NCBI GenBank assembly: GCA_963703745.1
Contig: CAVPFL010000004.1
Coordinates: 930,001-994,000, forward strand
DNA from: AP-15 sp963703745
GTDB lineage: Bacteria > Pseudomonadota > Alphaproteobacteria > ATCC43930 > CGMCC-115725
Length of the DNA: 64,000 bases
Reading direction: 5' to 3'
Both the position numbers and the translations under genes were made by a program. Within the stretch, counting starts at the first letter, position 1; every line of letters starts with the position of its first letter. The notes below the pieces were generated by a model. The model made no database searches and was not told where the DNA came from. It saw nothing but the letters and a program-made list of their open reading frames with translations. Positions 17,175 to 25,396 of the stretch are shown piece by piece.

Positions 17175-18067
17175 GTTCCGACCTCGGGATCCGACCGCCG
17201 GAGGACCCGCCCGGCAACCGCATCGAGGCGCGCCAAGACCCTTGGGTCGCGCTGCTCGGGGGCGGTGATCAGCGCCTGATCGAGGGCCCGTTGGCACCCC
17301 TGCCGGCATGGCCCGACATGCGCCGACAGCAAAGGGACGACGCCTCTGACCAGCGCCTTCGCCTTTTCGGCATTGGCCAGGAGAAAGCCCACGACCATGT
17401 CCACGGTGACGGCGTCGTGACCGGGATGCCAGCAATCGTAATCGGTGACCATCGCGACGGTCGCGTAGCAGATCTCGGCCTCGCGGGCGAGCTTGGCCTC
17501 GGGCATGTTCGTCATTCCGATCACGTCGCACTTCCACGAGCGGTAGAGCTCGCTTTCGGCGAGGCTCGAGAATTGGGGCCCCTCCATGACGAGATAGGTG
17601 CCGCCGCGCTTGAGCGCCATACCGGCATGTGTTCCGGCCGCGATCAGTGCGTCCCCGATCCTCCCGCAGACCGGGTGCGCCATCGACACATGCGCGACAC
17701 ACCCTTTTCCAAAAAAGCTCTTCGGCCGCGCAAAGGTGCGGTCGATAAACTGGTCGACGACGACAAAATCCCCGGGCACGAGGTCTTCGCGTAGGCTACC
17801 AACGGCAGAGAGCGACACGATGTCGGTCACCCCGCAGCGTTTGAGCGCATCGATATTGGCGCGAAAATCGATCTCCGAGGGCGGCAGCACGTGACCGCGC
17901 CCGTGGCGAGGCACGAATACGACCGGCTGCCCATCGAGCGTTCCAAAGCAGAATTCGTCGGAAGTCCGGCCGAACGGGCTTTCGACCTGCCGCCACTCGA
18001 CGTCTACGAGCCCGTCGATCTGGTAGAGCCCGCTGCCTCCAATGATGCCGATCACGGGTCCGGCCAT
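17171..18067 (-). CDS. mtnP: S-methyl-5'-thioadenosine phosphorylase
   Basis: Splits methylthioadenosine into adenine and methylthioribose-1-phosphate, feeding mtnA. The roughly 298-residue protein has IGIIGGSGLY, the phosphate-site VVFVPRHGRGHVLPPSEI, LSAVGSLRE, MEGPQFSSLAESELYRSW and GMTNMPEAKLAREAEICYA. ATG 18065-18067 lies 7 bases after the petC stop; GTG 18071-18073 is an alternative. It continues the petABC strand and may be cotranscribed with it. Confidence 0.93.
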   Translation of the reverse strand: MAGPVIGIIGGSGLYQIDGLVDVEWRQVESPFGRTSDEFCFGTLDGQPVVFVPRHGRGHVLPPSEIDFRANIDALKRCGVTDIVSLSAVGSLREDLVPGDFVVVDQFIDRTFARPKSFFGKGCVAHVSMAHPVCGRIGDALIAAGTHAGMALKRGGTYLVMEGPQFSSLAESELYRSWKCDVIGMTNMPEAKLAREAEICYATVAMVTDYDCWHPGHDAVTVDMVVGFLLANAEKAKALVRGVVPLLSAHVGPCRQGCQRALDQALITAPEQRDPRVLARLDAVAGRVLRRSDPEVGT

Positions 18068-18074
18068 CGGCACT

Positions 18075-18836
18075 TCAGTGGATCGGCGCCCAGATCTTGC
18101 GCTTGGCCGCGTAGAACACGCCGGCGGCGACGACCAGGAACAGGATCACTTTGAACCCGGTGCGGTGCCGATCATCAAGGTTGGGCTCGGCTGCCCAGGT
18201 CAGGAAGCTGGTGACGTCGTGCGCCATCTGCGGCACGGTGGCCGGCGTACCGTCGGCAAAGGTGACAGCGTTATCGCTGAGCGGCGGCGGCATTGCGATC
18301 TGGTGGCCTGGGAAAAATTCGTTGTAGTTCATGCCTTCGAGCATCTTGAAGCCTGCCGGCGCTTCCTTATAGCCGGTCAAGATCGCGTATACATAATCTG
18401 GGCCGCCCGGTCGGGCCTTGACGATCAACGACTGATCCGGCGGAAGGGCGCCATTATTCGCCGTACGCGCCGCCTGGTCGTTCGGGAAAGGCCCAGGGAT
18501 CGGGTCCGAGGGCCGTCCGGGCCGCTGGAACATCTGTCCTTCGTCGTTTGGTCCGTCGGTGACCTGATAGCCGGCAGCGATCGCCTTGACTTCGTCCTCG
18601 CTGTAGCCGATCTCGCTGAGGTTGCGGAAAGAGAGATGCTTGACCGGATGACAGACCGAGCAAACCTCCTTGTAAACCTGGAAGCCACGCTGCAACGAAG
18701 CCCGGTCGTAGGTGCCGAAGACGCCATCGAAGGACCACTCTTGACGCAGCAATGGGGTCTCGTCGGCCGCCCGGGCGAGAACCGGAGCCAGCACGGCCGC
18801 ACTCAACGCCGCGGCGGCGAAAGCATGCTTGAGCAT
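18075..18836 (-). CDS. petC: cytochrome c1 of the bc1 complex
   Basis: Electron carrier of ubiquinol-cytochrome c reductase, anchored in the inner membrane with its heme domain in the periplasm. The 253-residue precursor has a Sec signal (residues 1-24, ending ARA), the heme-binding CSVCH (C59, C62, H63), the axial Met region GHQIAMPPPL and a C-terminal anchor (VILFLVVAAGVFYAAK). ATG 18834-18836 follows the petB stop by one base (TGAAATG). A longer upstream frame is not needed. Confidence 0.95.
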   Translation of the reverse strand: MLKHAFAAAALSAAVLAPVLARAADETPLLRQEWSFDGVFGTYDRASLQRGFQVYKEVCSVCHPVKHLSFRNLSEIGYSEDEVKAIAAGYQVTDGPNDEGQMFQRPGRPSDPIPGPFPNDQAARTANNGALPPDQSLIVKARPGGPDYVYAILTGYKEAPAGFKMLEGMNYNEFFPGHQIAMPPPLSDNAVTFADGTPATVPQMAHDVTSFLTWAAEPNLDDRHRTGFKVILFLVVAAGVFYAAKRKIWAPIH

Positions 18837-18837
18837 T

Positions 18838-20118
18838 TCAGGGCTTTGCCATCGGCGCCCCGGCGCCGCCGAGCCGCGCCCCACCACCCTGCAGGGCGGC
18901 GCCGATGCTGCTCGGCAACGGCAGCGGCCGCTCGAGCTTTCCGATCAGCGGGAACAGGATCAACATGTGGATAAAATAATAAAATGTGGCGATCTGACCG
19001 ACGGTCACGACGATCCCGGCGGGCGGGTTGGCGCCGACCCAGCCGAGGGCGATCACATCGATCACCAGGAGCCAAAACACCCACTTATAGATCGGCCGAA
19101 AGCGGGCGCTGCGCACAGGCGAAGTGTCGAGCCAAGGCAGGAAGAACAATATAAAAATCGAAGAGAATGCCAAAATCACTCCGGCCAGCTTGCTCGAGAT
19201 AAACAGGATCGGGAACGTAATCGAGCGGAGGATGGCGTAATAGGGTAGCAGATACCATTCCGGCACGATGTGGTTTGGCGTCTGCATCGGGTTCGCCGGG
19301 ATGTAATTGTCGGGTTCTCCCAGATAATTCGGGGCGTAAAATACAAGGAAAGCATAGATCAATAGAAACACGGTGAGCCCAAACAAATCTTTGATTGTAT
19401 AATAGGGGTGAAAGGGGATCGTATCCTGCGGTCCCTTGTGGTCGATTCCGAGCGGGTTGTTGGAGCCGTGGCGGTGCAACGCGACCAAGTGCAAAAGGAC
19501 CACTGCGACGATGATAAAGGGCAGGAGGTAGTGCAGCGCATAGAAGCGGTGCAGCGTCGGATCGCCGACCGCAAAGCCGCCCCACAAAAACGTCACGATC
19601 CCCGGGCCAATGACCGGAATTGCCGAGAACAGATTGGTAATGACCGTAGCCGCCCAATAGCTCATCTGCCCCCAGGGCAGGACATAGCCCATGAAGGCTG
19701 TGGCGATCAACAGCAGCAAGATGATCACTCCGAGAATCCAAAGCAGTTCGCGCGGTGCTTTGTACGATCCGTAATATAGCCCGCGAAACAGATGGATGTA
19801 GACGATCGCGAAAAACATCGACGCGCCATTCATATGGGCGTACCTGACGAGCCAGCCCCAGTTGACGTCGCGCATTATTCGCTCGACCGAATCGAAAGCG
19901 AGAGCGGAACTCGGCGTATACTGCGTGGCAAGAACGATACCGGAAACGATCATGATCACCAGCATGATCCCGGAGAGCGAGCCGTAGTTCCACCAATAAC
20001 TAAGGTTCCGCGGGGTTGGATATTCATTCAGCTCATGATTCAGGAATTGGACAAAGGGTAGCCGATAATCGATCCAGCGAATCATCCTGCTCGTGGCACC
20101 TGGGCGGTTATCAGCCAT
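18838..20118 (-). CDS. petB: cytochrome b of the bc1 complex
   Basis: Core membrane subunit that oxidises ubiquinol and carries hemes bL and bH. The 426-residue protein shows eight or more hydrophobic helices, NLSYWWNYGSLSG, GWLVRYAHMNGAS and LLPFIIVAVVLLHLVALHRHGSNNP with heme-ligand histidines, and the Qo-site PEWY motif (HIVPEWYLLPYYAILR). A strong TAGGAGG precedes the ATG. The C-terminus has a Gly/Ala-rich extension beyond the last helix. Confidence 0.96.
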   Translation of the reverse strand: MADNRPGATSRMIRWIDYRLPFVQFLNHELNEYPTPRNLSYWWNYGSLSGIMLVIMIVSGIVLATQYTPSSALAFDSVERIMRDVNWGWLVRYAHMNGASMFFAIVYIHLFRGLYYGSYKAPRELLWILGVIILLLLIATAFMGYVLPWGQMSYWAATVITNLFSAIPVIGPGIVTFLWGGFAVGDPTLHRFYALHYLLPFIIVAVVLLHLVALHRHGSNNPLGIDHKGPQDTIPFHPYYTIKDLFGLTVFLLIYAFLVFYAPNYLGEPDNYIPANPMQTPNHIVPEWYLLPYYAILRSITFPILFISSKLAGVILAFSSIFILFFLPWLDTSPVRSARFRPIYKWVFWLLVIDVIALGWVGANPPAGIVVTVGQIATFYYFIHMLILFPLIGKLERPLPLPSSIGAALQGGGARLGGAGAPMAKP

Positions 20119-20127
20119 GGCGCCCTC

Positions 20128-20709
20128 CTATCCGATGGTTATGACAGTGTCGCTGGTGAATTTGTAAAGGGCTTGACTCGCCACATCGACTTGCCCCGGC
20201 AGCCACAGATTCAATGGGGCCGGACCCTGACGAATTCGCGCGGAGGTGTCGTAGACGGAGCCATGGCACGGACAAAACCAGCCGCCGTACGGACCTCGGT
20301 CGTCACCGGCCTTCTGACCAAGAGGGATGCAGCCGAGATGCGTGCAGACGCCGACGACGATCAGCCATTCGGGCTTCTGAACGCGATCCGAATCCTTCTG
20401 GGGGTCACGCAGCTCAGAGATGTCGACGTCTTGTGCCGCCTTGATCTCCTCGGGCGTCCGATGGGCGATGAAGACCGGTGCGCCGCGCCAGGCGACGGTC
20501 AGACGCTGACCGACCTGGATCGGAGAGAGATCGACTTCGGTGGTCGACAGCGCCAATGTGTCGCGCGCCGGGTTCAGAGTATCAACAAACGGCCAGATCG
20601 CCGCGACGAGACCGACGCCACCAATCGCTCCGGCGGTCAGAAGCAGGAAGTCGCGCCGCGTTTCACCGGGATGCGCCTGAGTAACGTTCTGCTGTGCGAC
20701 ATCGGCCAT
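20128..20709 (-). CDS. petA: Rieske iron-sulfur subunit of the bc1 complex
   Basis: Carries the [2Fe-2S] cluster that takes electrons from ubiquinol. The 193-residue protein has a twin-arginine signal-anchor (RRDFLLLTAGAIGG, Arg 18-19), and both cluster-binding boxes, CTHLGC (C122-C127) and CPCHGS (C146, C148, H149). petA, petB and petC follow one another with 1-9 base gaps, so they form one operon transcribed leftward from the gap shared with trmL. Confidence 0.96.
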   Translation of the reverse strand: MADVAQQNVTQAHPGETRRDFLLLTAGAIGGVGLVAAIWPFVDTLNPARDTLALSTTEVDLSPIQVGQRLTVAWRGAPVFIAHRTPEEIKAAQDVDISELRDPQKDSDRVQKPEWLIVVGVCTHLGCIPLGQKAGDDRGPYGGWFCPCHGSVYDTSARIRQGPAPLNLWLPGQVDVASQALYKFTSDTVITIG

Positions 20710-20881
20710 TCAAAACCTCACACCAGCGCCAGCCCATCCGGCGCGGACCGCTGCCGGAAGCTATACTGTTGCTAAGAGCGAACGATGTGACAGACTGCCG
20801 CAGAATTAGGCGGCCAAGCGAATATTGACGATACCGATATGATGCGGTTGGCCAGTCTTGCCTCGCGGGCTTGGAGGTCGT

Positions 20882-21340
20882 TTGCGCCTCGCCTTGTTCG
20901 AGCCGGATATACCACAGAACACCGGCGCCCTGTTGCGGCTTTCCGCGTGCCTCGGGGTCGAGGTCGATCTGATCGAGCCATGCGGCTTCCTTCTTGACGA
21001 CCGGCGTGTCAAACGTGTCGCCCTCGATTACTTGGCGGACCTTTCGGTTCGCCGACATGCTTCGTGGGAAACTTTCCTGGCCGATCGTGATTCCCGATCG
21101 CGACTCGTCCTGATGACGACATCGGGATCGGTCGCGCTCCATCGTTTCTCCTTTGTCGCCGACGATACAATACTTCTCGGGCGGGAGAGCGCTGGCGTAC
21201 CCGAGGCCGTACGCCGCGCCGCCTCCGCCCACGTGGTGATCCCCTTGCGTCGACCAGCGCGATCGCTCAACGTCGCCCTCGCCGGCGCGATTGCGCTGGG
21301 CGAGGCGCTACGTCAAACCGCACTGTTCCCTGACCTATGA
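20882..21340 (+). CDS. trmL: tRNA (cytidine(34)-2'-O)-methyltransferase
   Basis: A small SPOUT methyltransferase that methylates the wobble ribose of tRNA-Leu isoacceptors. The 152-residue form from TTG 20882 begins MRLALFEPDIPQNTG, exactly the family opening, and continues with LRLSACLGVEVDLIEP, the knot motif ILLGRESAGVPE and VVIPLRRPARSLNVALAGAI. GGAGGT lies a few bases before this TTG. A longer TTG start at 20858 is less likely. It overlaps hemF by four bases. Confidence 0.9.
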   Translation: MRLALFEPDIPQNTGALLRLSACLGVEVDLIEPCGFLLDDRRVKRVALDYLADLSVRRHASWETFLADRDSRSRLVLMTTSGSVALHRFSFVADDTILLGRESAGVPEAVRRAASAHVVIPLRRPARSLNVALAGAIALGEALRQTALFPDL

Positions 21341-22209
21341 CTGACGTATCTGCTGCCATTTCACCCGATCGCACCCGCTGCGCCAGGGCCGAAACTTGGT
21401 TCGCTGCGCTGCGCGACCGGATCTGCGGGGCATTTGAGCGGATCGAGGACGAATACGCTCAAGGGCGGCCGGCGGAGGAACCGGCCGGCCGCTTCCAGCG
21501 TACCCAGTGGGATCGTCAGGACGGCGGTGGCGGGACGATCTCGATCATGCGCGGGCGCGTCTTCGAAAAGGTCGGGGTCAACATATCGACGGTGTCAGGC
21601 GAATTCTCGCCCGAGTTCCGCAGCGAGATCCCGGGGGCGTCGGAGGATCCGCGCTTCTGGGCGAGCGGGATCTCGCTAGTCGCTCATATGTGCTCGCCAC
21701 TGATTCCGGCGGTTCACATGAATACGCGTCATATTGTCACAACAAAAAGCTGGTTTGGCGGCGGCGCCGACCTGACCCCGATTTACCCGGACGCGGCGGC
21801 GGTCGATAAATTCCAAGCTGCCCTCGCCGCCGCCTGCGCGACTTACGACAGCGAGAGTTACAGCCGCTTCAAGGCGTGGTGCGACGAATACTTCTTTCTC
21901 AAGCATCGGGGAGAGCCGCGCGGCGCCGGTGGGATCTTCTTTGATTATCTCGACAGCGGTGACTGGGAGCGCGACTTCGCTTTTCTTCGCTCGGTTGGCG
22001 AGGCCTTCCTCGCCATCTACCCGGAAATAGTTCGCTCCCGAATGCCGCTTTCTTGGACGACCGAGCAGCGGCGTTATCAGCTGGTTCGCCGCGGCCGCTA
22101 TGTCGAGTTCAATTTGCTTTACGACCGCGGGACGATATTCGGCTTGAAGACCGGCGGCAACGTCGAGGCGATCCTAATGTCGCTCCCTCCCGAGGCGGCG
22201 TGGCCGTAG
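21337..22209 (+). CDS. hemF: oxygen-dependent coproporphyrinogen III oxidase
   Basis: Aerobic heme-pathway enzyme that converts coproporphyrinogen III to protoporphyrinogen IX. The 290-residue protein carries RTQWDRQDGGGGTISIMRG, HMNTRHIVTTKSWFGGGADL with the metal or substrate histidines, FFLKHRGEPRGAGGIFFDYL and the C-terminal GRYVEFNLLYDRGTIFGLKT. The ATG overlaps the trmL stop (ATGA). Its place opposite petABC links it to respiratory heme supply by position only. Confidence 0.96.
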   Translation: MTDVSAAISPDRTRCARAETWFAALRDRICGAFERIEDEYAQGRPAEEPAGRFQRTQWDRQDGGGGTISIMRGRVFEKVGVNISTVSGEFSPEFRSEIPGASEDPRFWASGISLVAHMCSPLIPAVHMNTRHIVTTKSWFGGGADLTPIYPDAAAVDKFQAALAAACATYDSESYSRFKAWCDEYFFLKHRGEPRGAGGIFFDYLDSGDWERDFAFLRSVGEAFLAIYPEIVRSRMPLSWTTEQRRYQLVRRGRYVEFNLLYDRGTIFGLKTGGNVEAILMSLPPEAAWP

Positions 22210-22219
22210 CGCGCTTCGC

Positions 22220-23167
22220 TCAGACCTGCTGGATCGCCGAAAGCAACCAATTGCCGCCTCGTCGGCGAACGAAGGTCCACATCTCTTCTGCCTCGACAGC
22301 CACGCGTGGGTTGCCGCTGACGATGGATTCCGCGTCGTCGGGCGAATGCCCGAGGCGGATGACGTAGTCGTGCGCGCGCCACCGCAAAAAGGCGGTGGCG
22401 TATTGCAGGTCGCCCTGCTCCCAGCTTTCGGTCAACTCGCCTTTGACGAGCTGCACATCTGAGACGATGTTTCGTAGGCGTTGGCTGGCGCTGTGGGTCA
22501 GTTCCTCTGAGAAGTAGCTCAGCATTTCCGGGGTCATGAGCTGGCGCAGGCGTCCGAGATCGCCTGCACTCCAGGCTTCCTGGACGGCCGCGTGGAGCGT
22601 CTGAAAGGCGCTGAGGTCGGCATCGGACAGATTTATGTCGCGCCCGCGATCGGGCCTGACCGGGGCAGCGGACGCTCCGACCGAACGCGGCATCGAGAAT
22701 GGCGTCCCGCCGGGCCATCCGTTGGAGAACGCGCGCCCGCGGAACAGCCGCAGCGCAAAATATATCAACACGCCGATGATCAAAAACTCTAGCAGCGTGC
22801 CGATCGCTGAGCCCGCTGATGCGCCGTCCGCGGCGTAGCCGCTATGGCCGAACAGCCAGGAACCGAGAAAGCCCCCCGCCAGTCCGGTCAAAAAGGGATG
22901 TTGCTGGAAAAAGCTGCCGCCCCCGTAAGCAGGCCCGGCCGGGGCAAGCCCGGGTTGCGCCGGCGTCTGTGGCAGCGGCGTCATGCTACGGGTCAGCGGC
23001 TGCGCATTGTTGTTCTCGTACGTGCGCAACCCGCGGCTGCCCATGCTCGACGCGCGGCCGCCCGCAGAGGCGCCGGCCCGCGCTTCGGCGATGGCGGGTG
23101 CCAAGGCGACGCTCGCGCAAAAAAACAGCGCCAGGATGATGCGCCAGTTCGCCAGTGATCTCGCCAT
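22220..23167 (-). CDS. Tim44-domain membrane protein
   Basis: A 315-residue protein with a signal or anchor (LANWRIILALFFCASVALAP), a Gly/Ser/Pro-rich linker, a second hydrophobic segment (GTLLEFLIIGVLIYFALRLF) and a C-terminal Tim44-like domain (about 180-315: FQTLHAAVQEAWSAGDLGRL, RNIVSDVQLV, MWTFVRR). Bacterial Tim44 proteins are membrane-bound NTF2-fold proteins of unclear role. I chose ATG 23165-23167 because it gives a clean signal; an ATG at 23201-23203 and a frame open to 23356 also exist. It converges on hemF. Confidence 0.82.
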   Translation of the reverse strand: MARSLANWRIILALFFCASVALAPAIAEARAGASAGGRASSMGSRGLRTYENNNAQPLTRSMTPLPQTPAQPGLAPAGPAYGGGSFFQQHPFLTGLAGGFLGSWLFGHSGYAADGASAGSAIGTLLEFLIIGVLIYFALRLFRGRAFSNGWPGGTPFSMPRSVGASAAPVRPDRGRDINLSDADLSAFQTLHAAVQEAWSAGDLGRLRQLMTPEMLSYFSEELTHSASQRLRNIVSDVQLVKGELTESWEQGDLQYATAFLRWRAHDYVIRLGHSPDDAESIVSGNPRVAVEAEEMWTFVRRRGGNWLLSAIQQV

Positions 23168-23329
23168 TGCTCTGTTCGCCCAAAACCCGAGGAGGACGTT
23201 CATGCCGGTGGATATGGGGCGCTTCAGACCCGGCGGAAGCACCACCGAACCGAATATTGCGGTCGTCAGCATGCCCTGAACGATAGCTTCGCTGAGTGGC
23301 GTCGAGCCAGCTTCTCGGCAACCCGCTTG

Positions 23330-23358
23330 CTTGATTGGGCGACCCCCCGCGCCCAAAT
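23330..23358 (+). promoter_or_regulatory. candidate heat-shock (sigma-32) promoter of hsp20
   Basis: CTTGATT (23330-23336) and CCCAAAT (23352-23358) are 15 bases apart, close to the RpoH consensus CTTGAAA and CCCATNT. They lie about 80 bases before the hsp20 start in the gap shared with the Tim44 gene. The fit is good in the -35 and partial in the -10. Confidence 0.4.
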
Positions 23359-23438
23359 GATGTCTACTAACAGCTTACGCGATCGGGCGCCGCATCTGGG
23401 TCCGGTCTGCAGCTCTCGCTCACCGATGAGGAGAAGCT

Positions 23439-23885
23439 ATGGCACGACTGTCGATGTTCAATTCGCCCCTACTCCTGGGGTTCGACCATTTCGAACGGGC
23501 GCTCGACCGGGTCAGCAAGATCTCGAGCGATGGATATCCTCCTTACAACATTGAACAGCTTGGCGAGAATGCCTTGCGGATCACCCTCGCGGTAGCCGGC
23601 TTCACGATGGGTGACCTCGGCATTACGATTGAGGACAACCAGCTCGTCGTGCGCGGCAAGCAGGCGGACGATACGGGGCGCGTGTATCTGCACCGCGGAA
23701 TCGCCGCCCGACAGTTCCAGCGATCCTTTGTGCTAGCCGAGGGCATCGAGGTGAATGGCGCGCGGCTTGATAATGGGCTTCTGCATATCGATCTGGTCCG
23801 TCCCGAGGTAGAGAGCCGAGTGCGGACTGTCGAGATCAAGACCAGCTCCGATAGCGCTCCAATCAACTCGCGCTCGCCGCGATGA
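23439..23885 (+). CDS. Hsp20/alpha-crystallin small heat-shock protein (IbpA-like)
   Basis: An ATP-independent holdase of 148 residues. The N-terminal arm (FDHFERALDRVSKIS) is followed by an alpha-crystallin domain: YNIEQLGENALRITLAVAGF, LVVRGKQ, the GIAARQFQRSFVLAEGIEV strand pair and ARLDNGLLHIDLVRP. A GAGGAG site precedes ATG 23439. It is followed by a DUF1150 gene, the usual alphaproteobacterial pair, and has a sigma-32-like promoter upstream. Confidence 0.94.
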   Translation: MARLSMFNSPLLLGFDHFERALDRVSKISSDGYPPYNIEQLGENALRITLAVAGFTMGDLGITIEDNQLVVRGKQADDTGRVYLHRGIAARQFQRSFVLAEGIEVNGARLDNGLLHIDLVRPEVESRVRTVEIKTSSDSAPINSRSPR

Positions 23886-23918
23886 TACGGTGGTTCCAGA
23901 TGCGGGTAAGAAGATAAG

Positions 23919-24134
23919 ATGAACAAATTCGAAAGAATTCGGCAAATTTCGATGCGTGAGCTAGCGCTGTGGGGTATGCAGGACATCGCGTATGTGAAGA
24001 GCGATGCCGTTAACGACGCGCCTGGCTACACCGTACATGCCGCGGACGGAACGCAGATTGCCGCATTCGTCAATCGCGACGTCGCCTTCGCTATGGTGCG
24101 TCAGCATGGCCTTGAGCCGTTGAGCGTACATTGA
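23919..24134 (+). CDS. DUF1150 family protein
   Basis: A 71-residue protein with the family pattern MRELALWGMQDIAYVK, then YTVHAADGTQIAAF and DVAFAMVRQHGLEPLSVH. DUF1150 proteins are small, of unknown function and usually sit just after an hsp20 gene, as here (33 bases), so a heat-stress link is likely. ATG 23919 is preceded by GAAGATAAG. The ATG at 23952 would give a form closer to the family minimum. Confidence 0.8.
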   Translation: MNKFERIRQISMRELALWGMQDIAYVKSDAVNDAPGYTVHAADGTQIAAFVNRDVAFAMVRQHGLEPLSVH

Positions 24135-24161
24135 GACCCGACCCCGCAGGCCCGGTTATCG

Positions 24162-24626
24162 TCAGGTGGCAGGGGTAGGAGTGCGATCGATCAAGAGGGC
24201 GTAGAGCGCGTCCGCGTTGTCCGTGCCGCGGAGCTTTTCGCAGACGGTGCGATCGCGCAACAGCCGGGACACCCGCGCCAGCGCTTTGAGATGGTCTGCT
24301 CCTGCGCCTTCCGGCGCCAGCAGCAGGAAAATCAAGTCGACTGGCTGATCGTCGATCGCGTCGAACGGAACGGGCCGATCCAACCGAGCGAAGATTCCGC
24401 AGAGCTTATCAAGACCGGAAAGTCGGCCATGCGGGATCCCGATACCCATTCCGATCCCCGTCGAGCCGAGCCGCTCGCGCTCGATCAGGACATCATAGAT
24501 CGCGCGGTCTTGTATCCCGGTCATCACCGCAGCTCGCTTTGCAAGCTCCTGCAAGGCCTGCTTTTTATTGGTCGCGCGTAGCTGAGCAACCACTCTGCTC
24601 GGCGTTATCAGATCGGCAATCTCCAT
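24162..24626 (-). CDS. ptsN: nitrogen-regulatory PTS IIA protein
   Basis: End acceptor of the nitrogen phosphotransferase system; its phosphorylation state reports nitrogen and carbon status. The 154-residue protein begins MEIADLITPSRVV and has KKQALQELAKRAA, the family signature ERERLGSTGIGMGIGIPHGR containing the phospho-histidine, and VDLIFLLLAPEGAGADHLKAL. I chose ATG 24624-24626; the upstream extension overlaps hpf and does not fit. It lies 14 bases after hpf in the rpoN cluster. Confidence 0.94.
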   Translation of the reverse strand: MEIADLITPSRVVAQLRATNKKQALQELAKRAAVMTGIQDRAIYDVLIERERLGSTGIGMGIGIPHGRLSGLDKLCGIFARLDRPVPFDAIDDQPVDLIFLLLAPEGAGADHLKALARVSRLLRDRTVCEKLRGTDNADALYALLIDRTPTPAT

Positions 24627-24640
24627 CGCCAATCGCGCGG

Positions 24641-25249
24641 TCAAGCCTCGCTGCGAGGTATTCGTCGGGTGGGGTCGAGTTCCGGATCGACCCACCCAAT
24701 GTTGCCGTCCAGGCGGCGATAGACGAGGTTAAGCTCGCCATGCGCGCGGTTACGGAACAGCAGCACCGGGGCGTTGGCAAGATCCATCCGCATCACCGCC
24801 TCGCTGACGGTCAGGTTCGGCAGGTCGGCACTCATTTCGGCAACCACCGCCGGTCCTTCGTTCCCTTCCTGTCCTTCCTCCCCCTCGTCGGCAAGCGGCG
24901 CCAAGACGTACTCCCTGGCACGCTCGCTTACCTCGAAGGCTTTGCGCGCCTGCGCATGGTGGTCGCGTAATCGACGTTTGTATCGGCGCATCTGCTTGGC
25001 GATACGTTCGGCGGCCGCATCGAACGCTGCGTGGGTCTCGGCGGCCGAAGCGCTGGCATTAACAACAATTCCGCGGCCGATATGGACGGCAACCTCGGCC
25101 CGACTCAGATGCGCCTCCCTCGAAAACACAACATGCGCCTCGATGGCGGTCTTGAAGTATTTCTCGAGGATCGCGCCGAGACTCGCTTCAACATGCTGGC
25201 GCAACACGGCGCCGGTGTCGATCTGCTTGCCCGTGACGGTCAGTTGCAT
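24641..25249 (-). CDS. hpf: long-form ribosome hibernation promoting factor
   Basis: Binds the 30S subunit and, in the long form, joins 70S ribosomes into 100S dimers in resting cells. The 202-residue protein has an N-terminal S30AE domain (MQLTVTGKQIDTGAVLRQHV, then HVVFSREAHLSRAEVAVHI and DAAAERIAKQMRRYKRRLRDHH), an acidic linker, and the C-terminal dimerisation domain (LTVSEAVMRMDLANAPVLLF, ending IGWVDPELD). ATG 25247-25249 chosen; the frame extends to 25339 without family similarity. Confidence 0.94.
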   Translation of the reverse strand: MQLTVTGKQIDTGAVLRQHVEASLGAILEKYFKTAIEAHVVFSREAHLSRAEVAVHIGRGIVVNASASAAETHAAFDAAAERIAKQMRRYKRRLRDHHAQARKAFEVSERAREYVLAPLADEGEEGQEGNEGPAVVAEMSADLPNLTVSEAVMRMDLANAPVLLFRNRAHGELNLVYRRLDGNIGWVDPELDPTRRIPRSEA

Positions 25250-25396
25250 AGATGCGTTACCTCTTCCCGCCGAAGCTAGGATGAGATCGGGCCCCGGGGA
25301 TCGAAAATGGGAACCCGCCGGCAAGCGGTCAAGCGGCATACGGTAGGCATCCCTCGCTTTCGCGTCAAGCGGCGCCGTTCCCGTGTGGTCTCGCGC

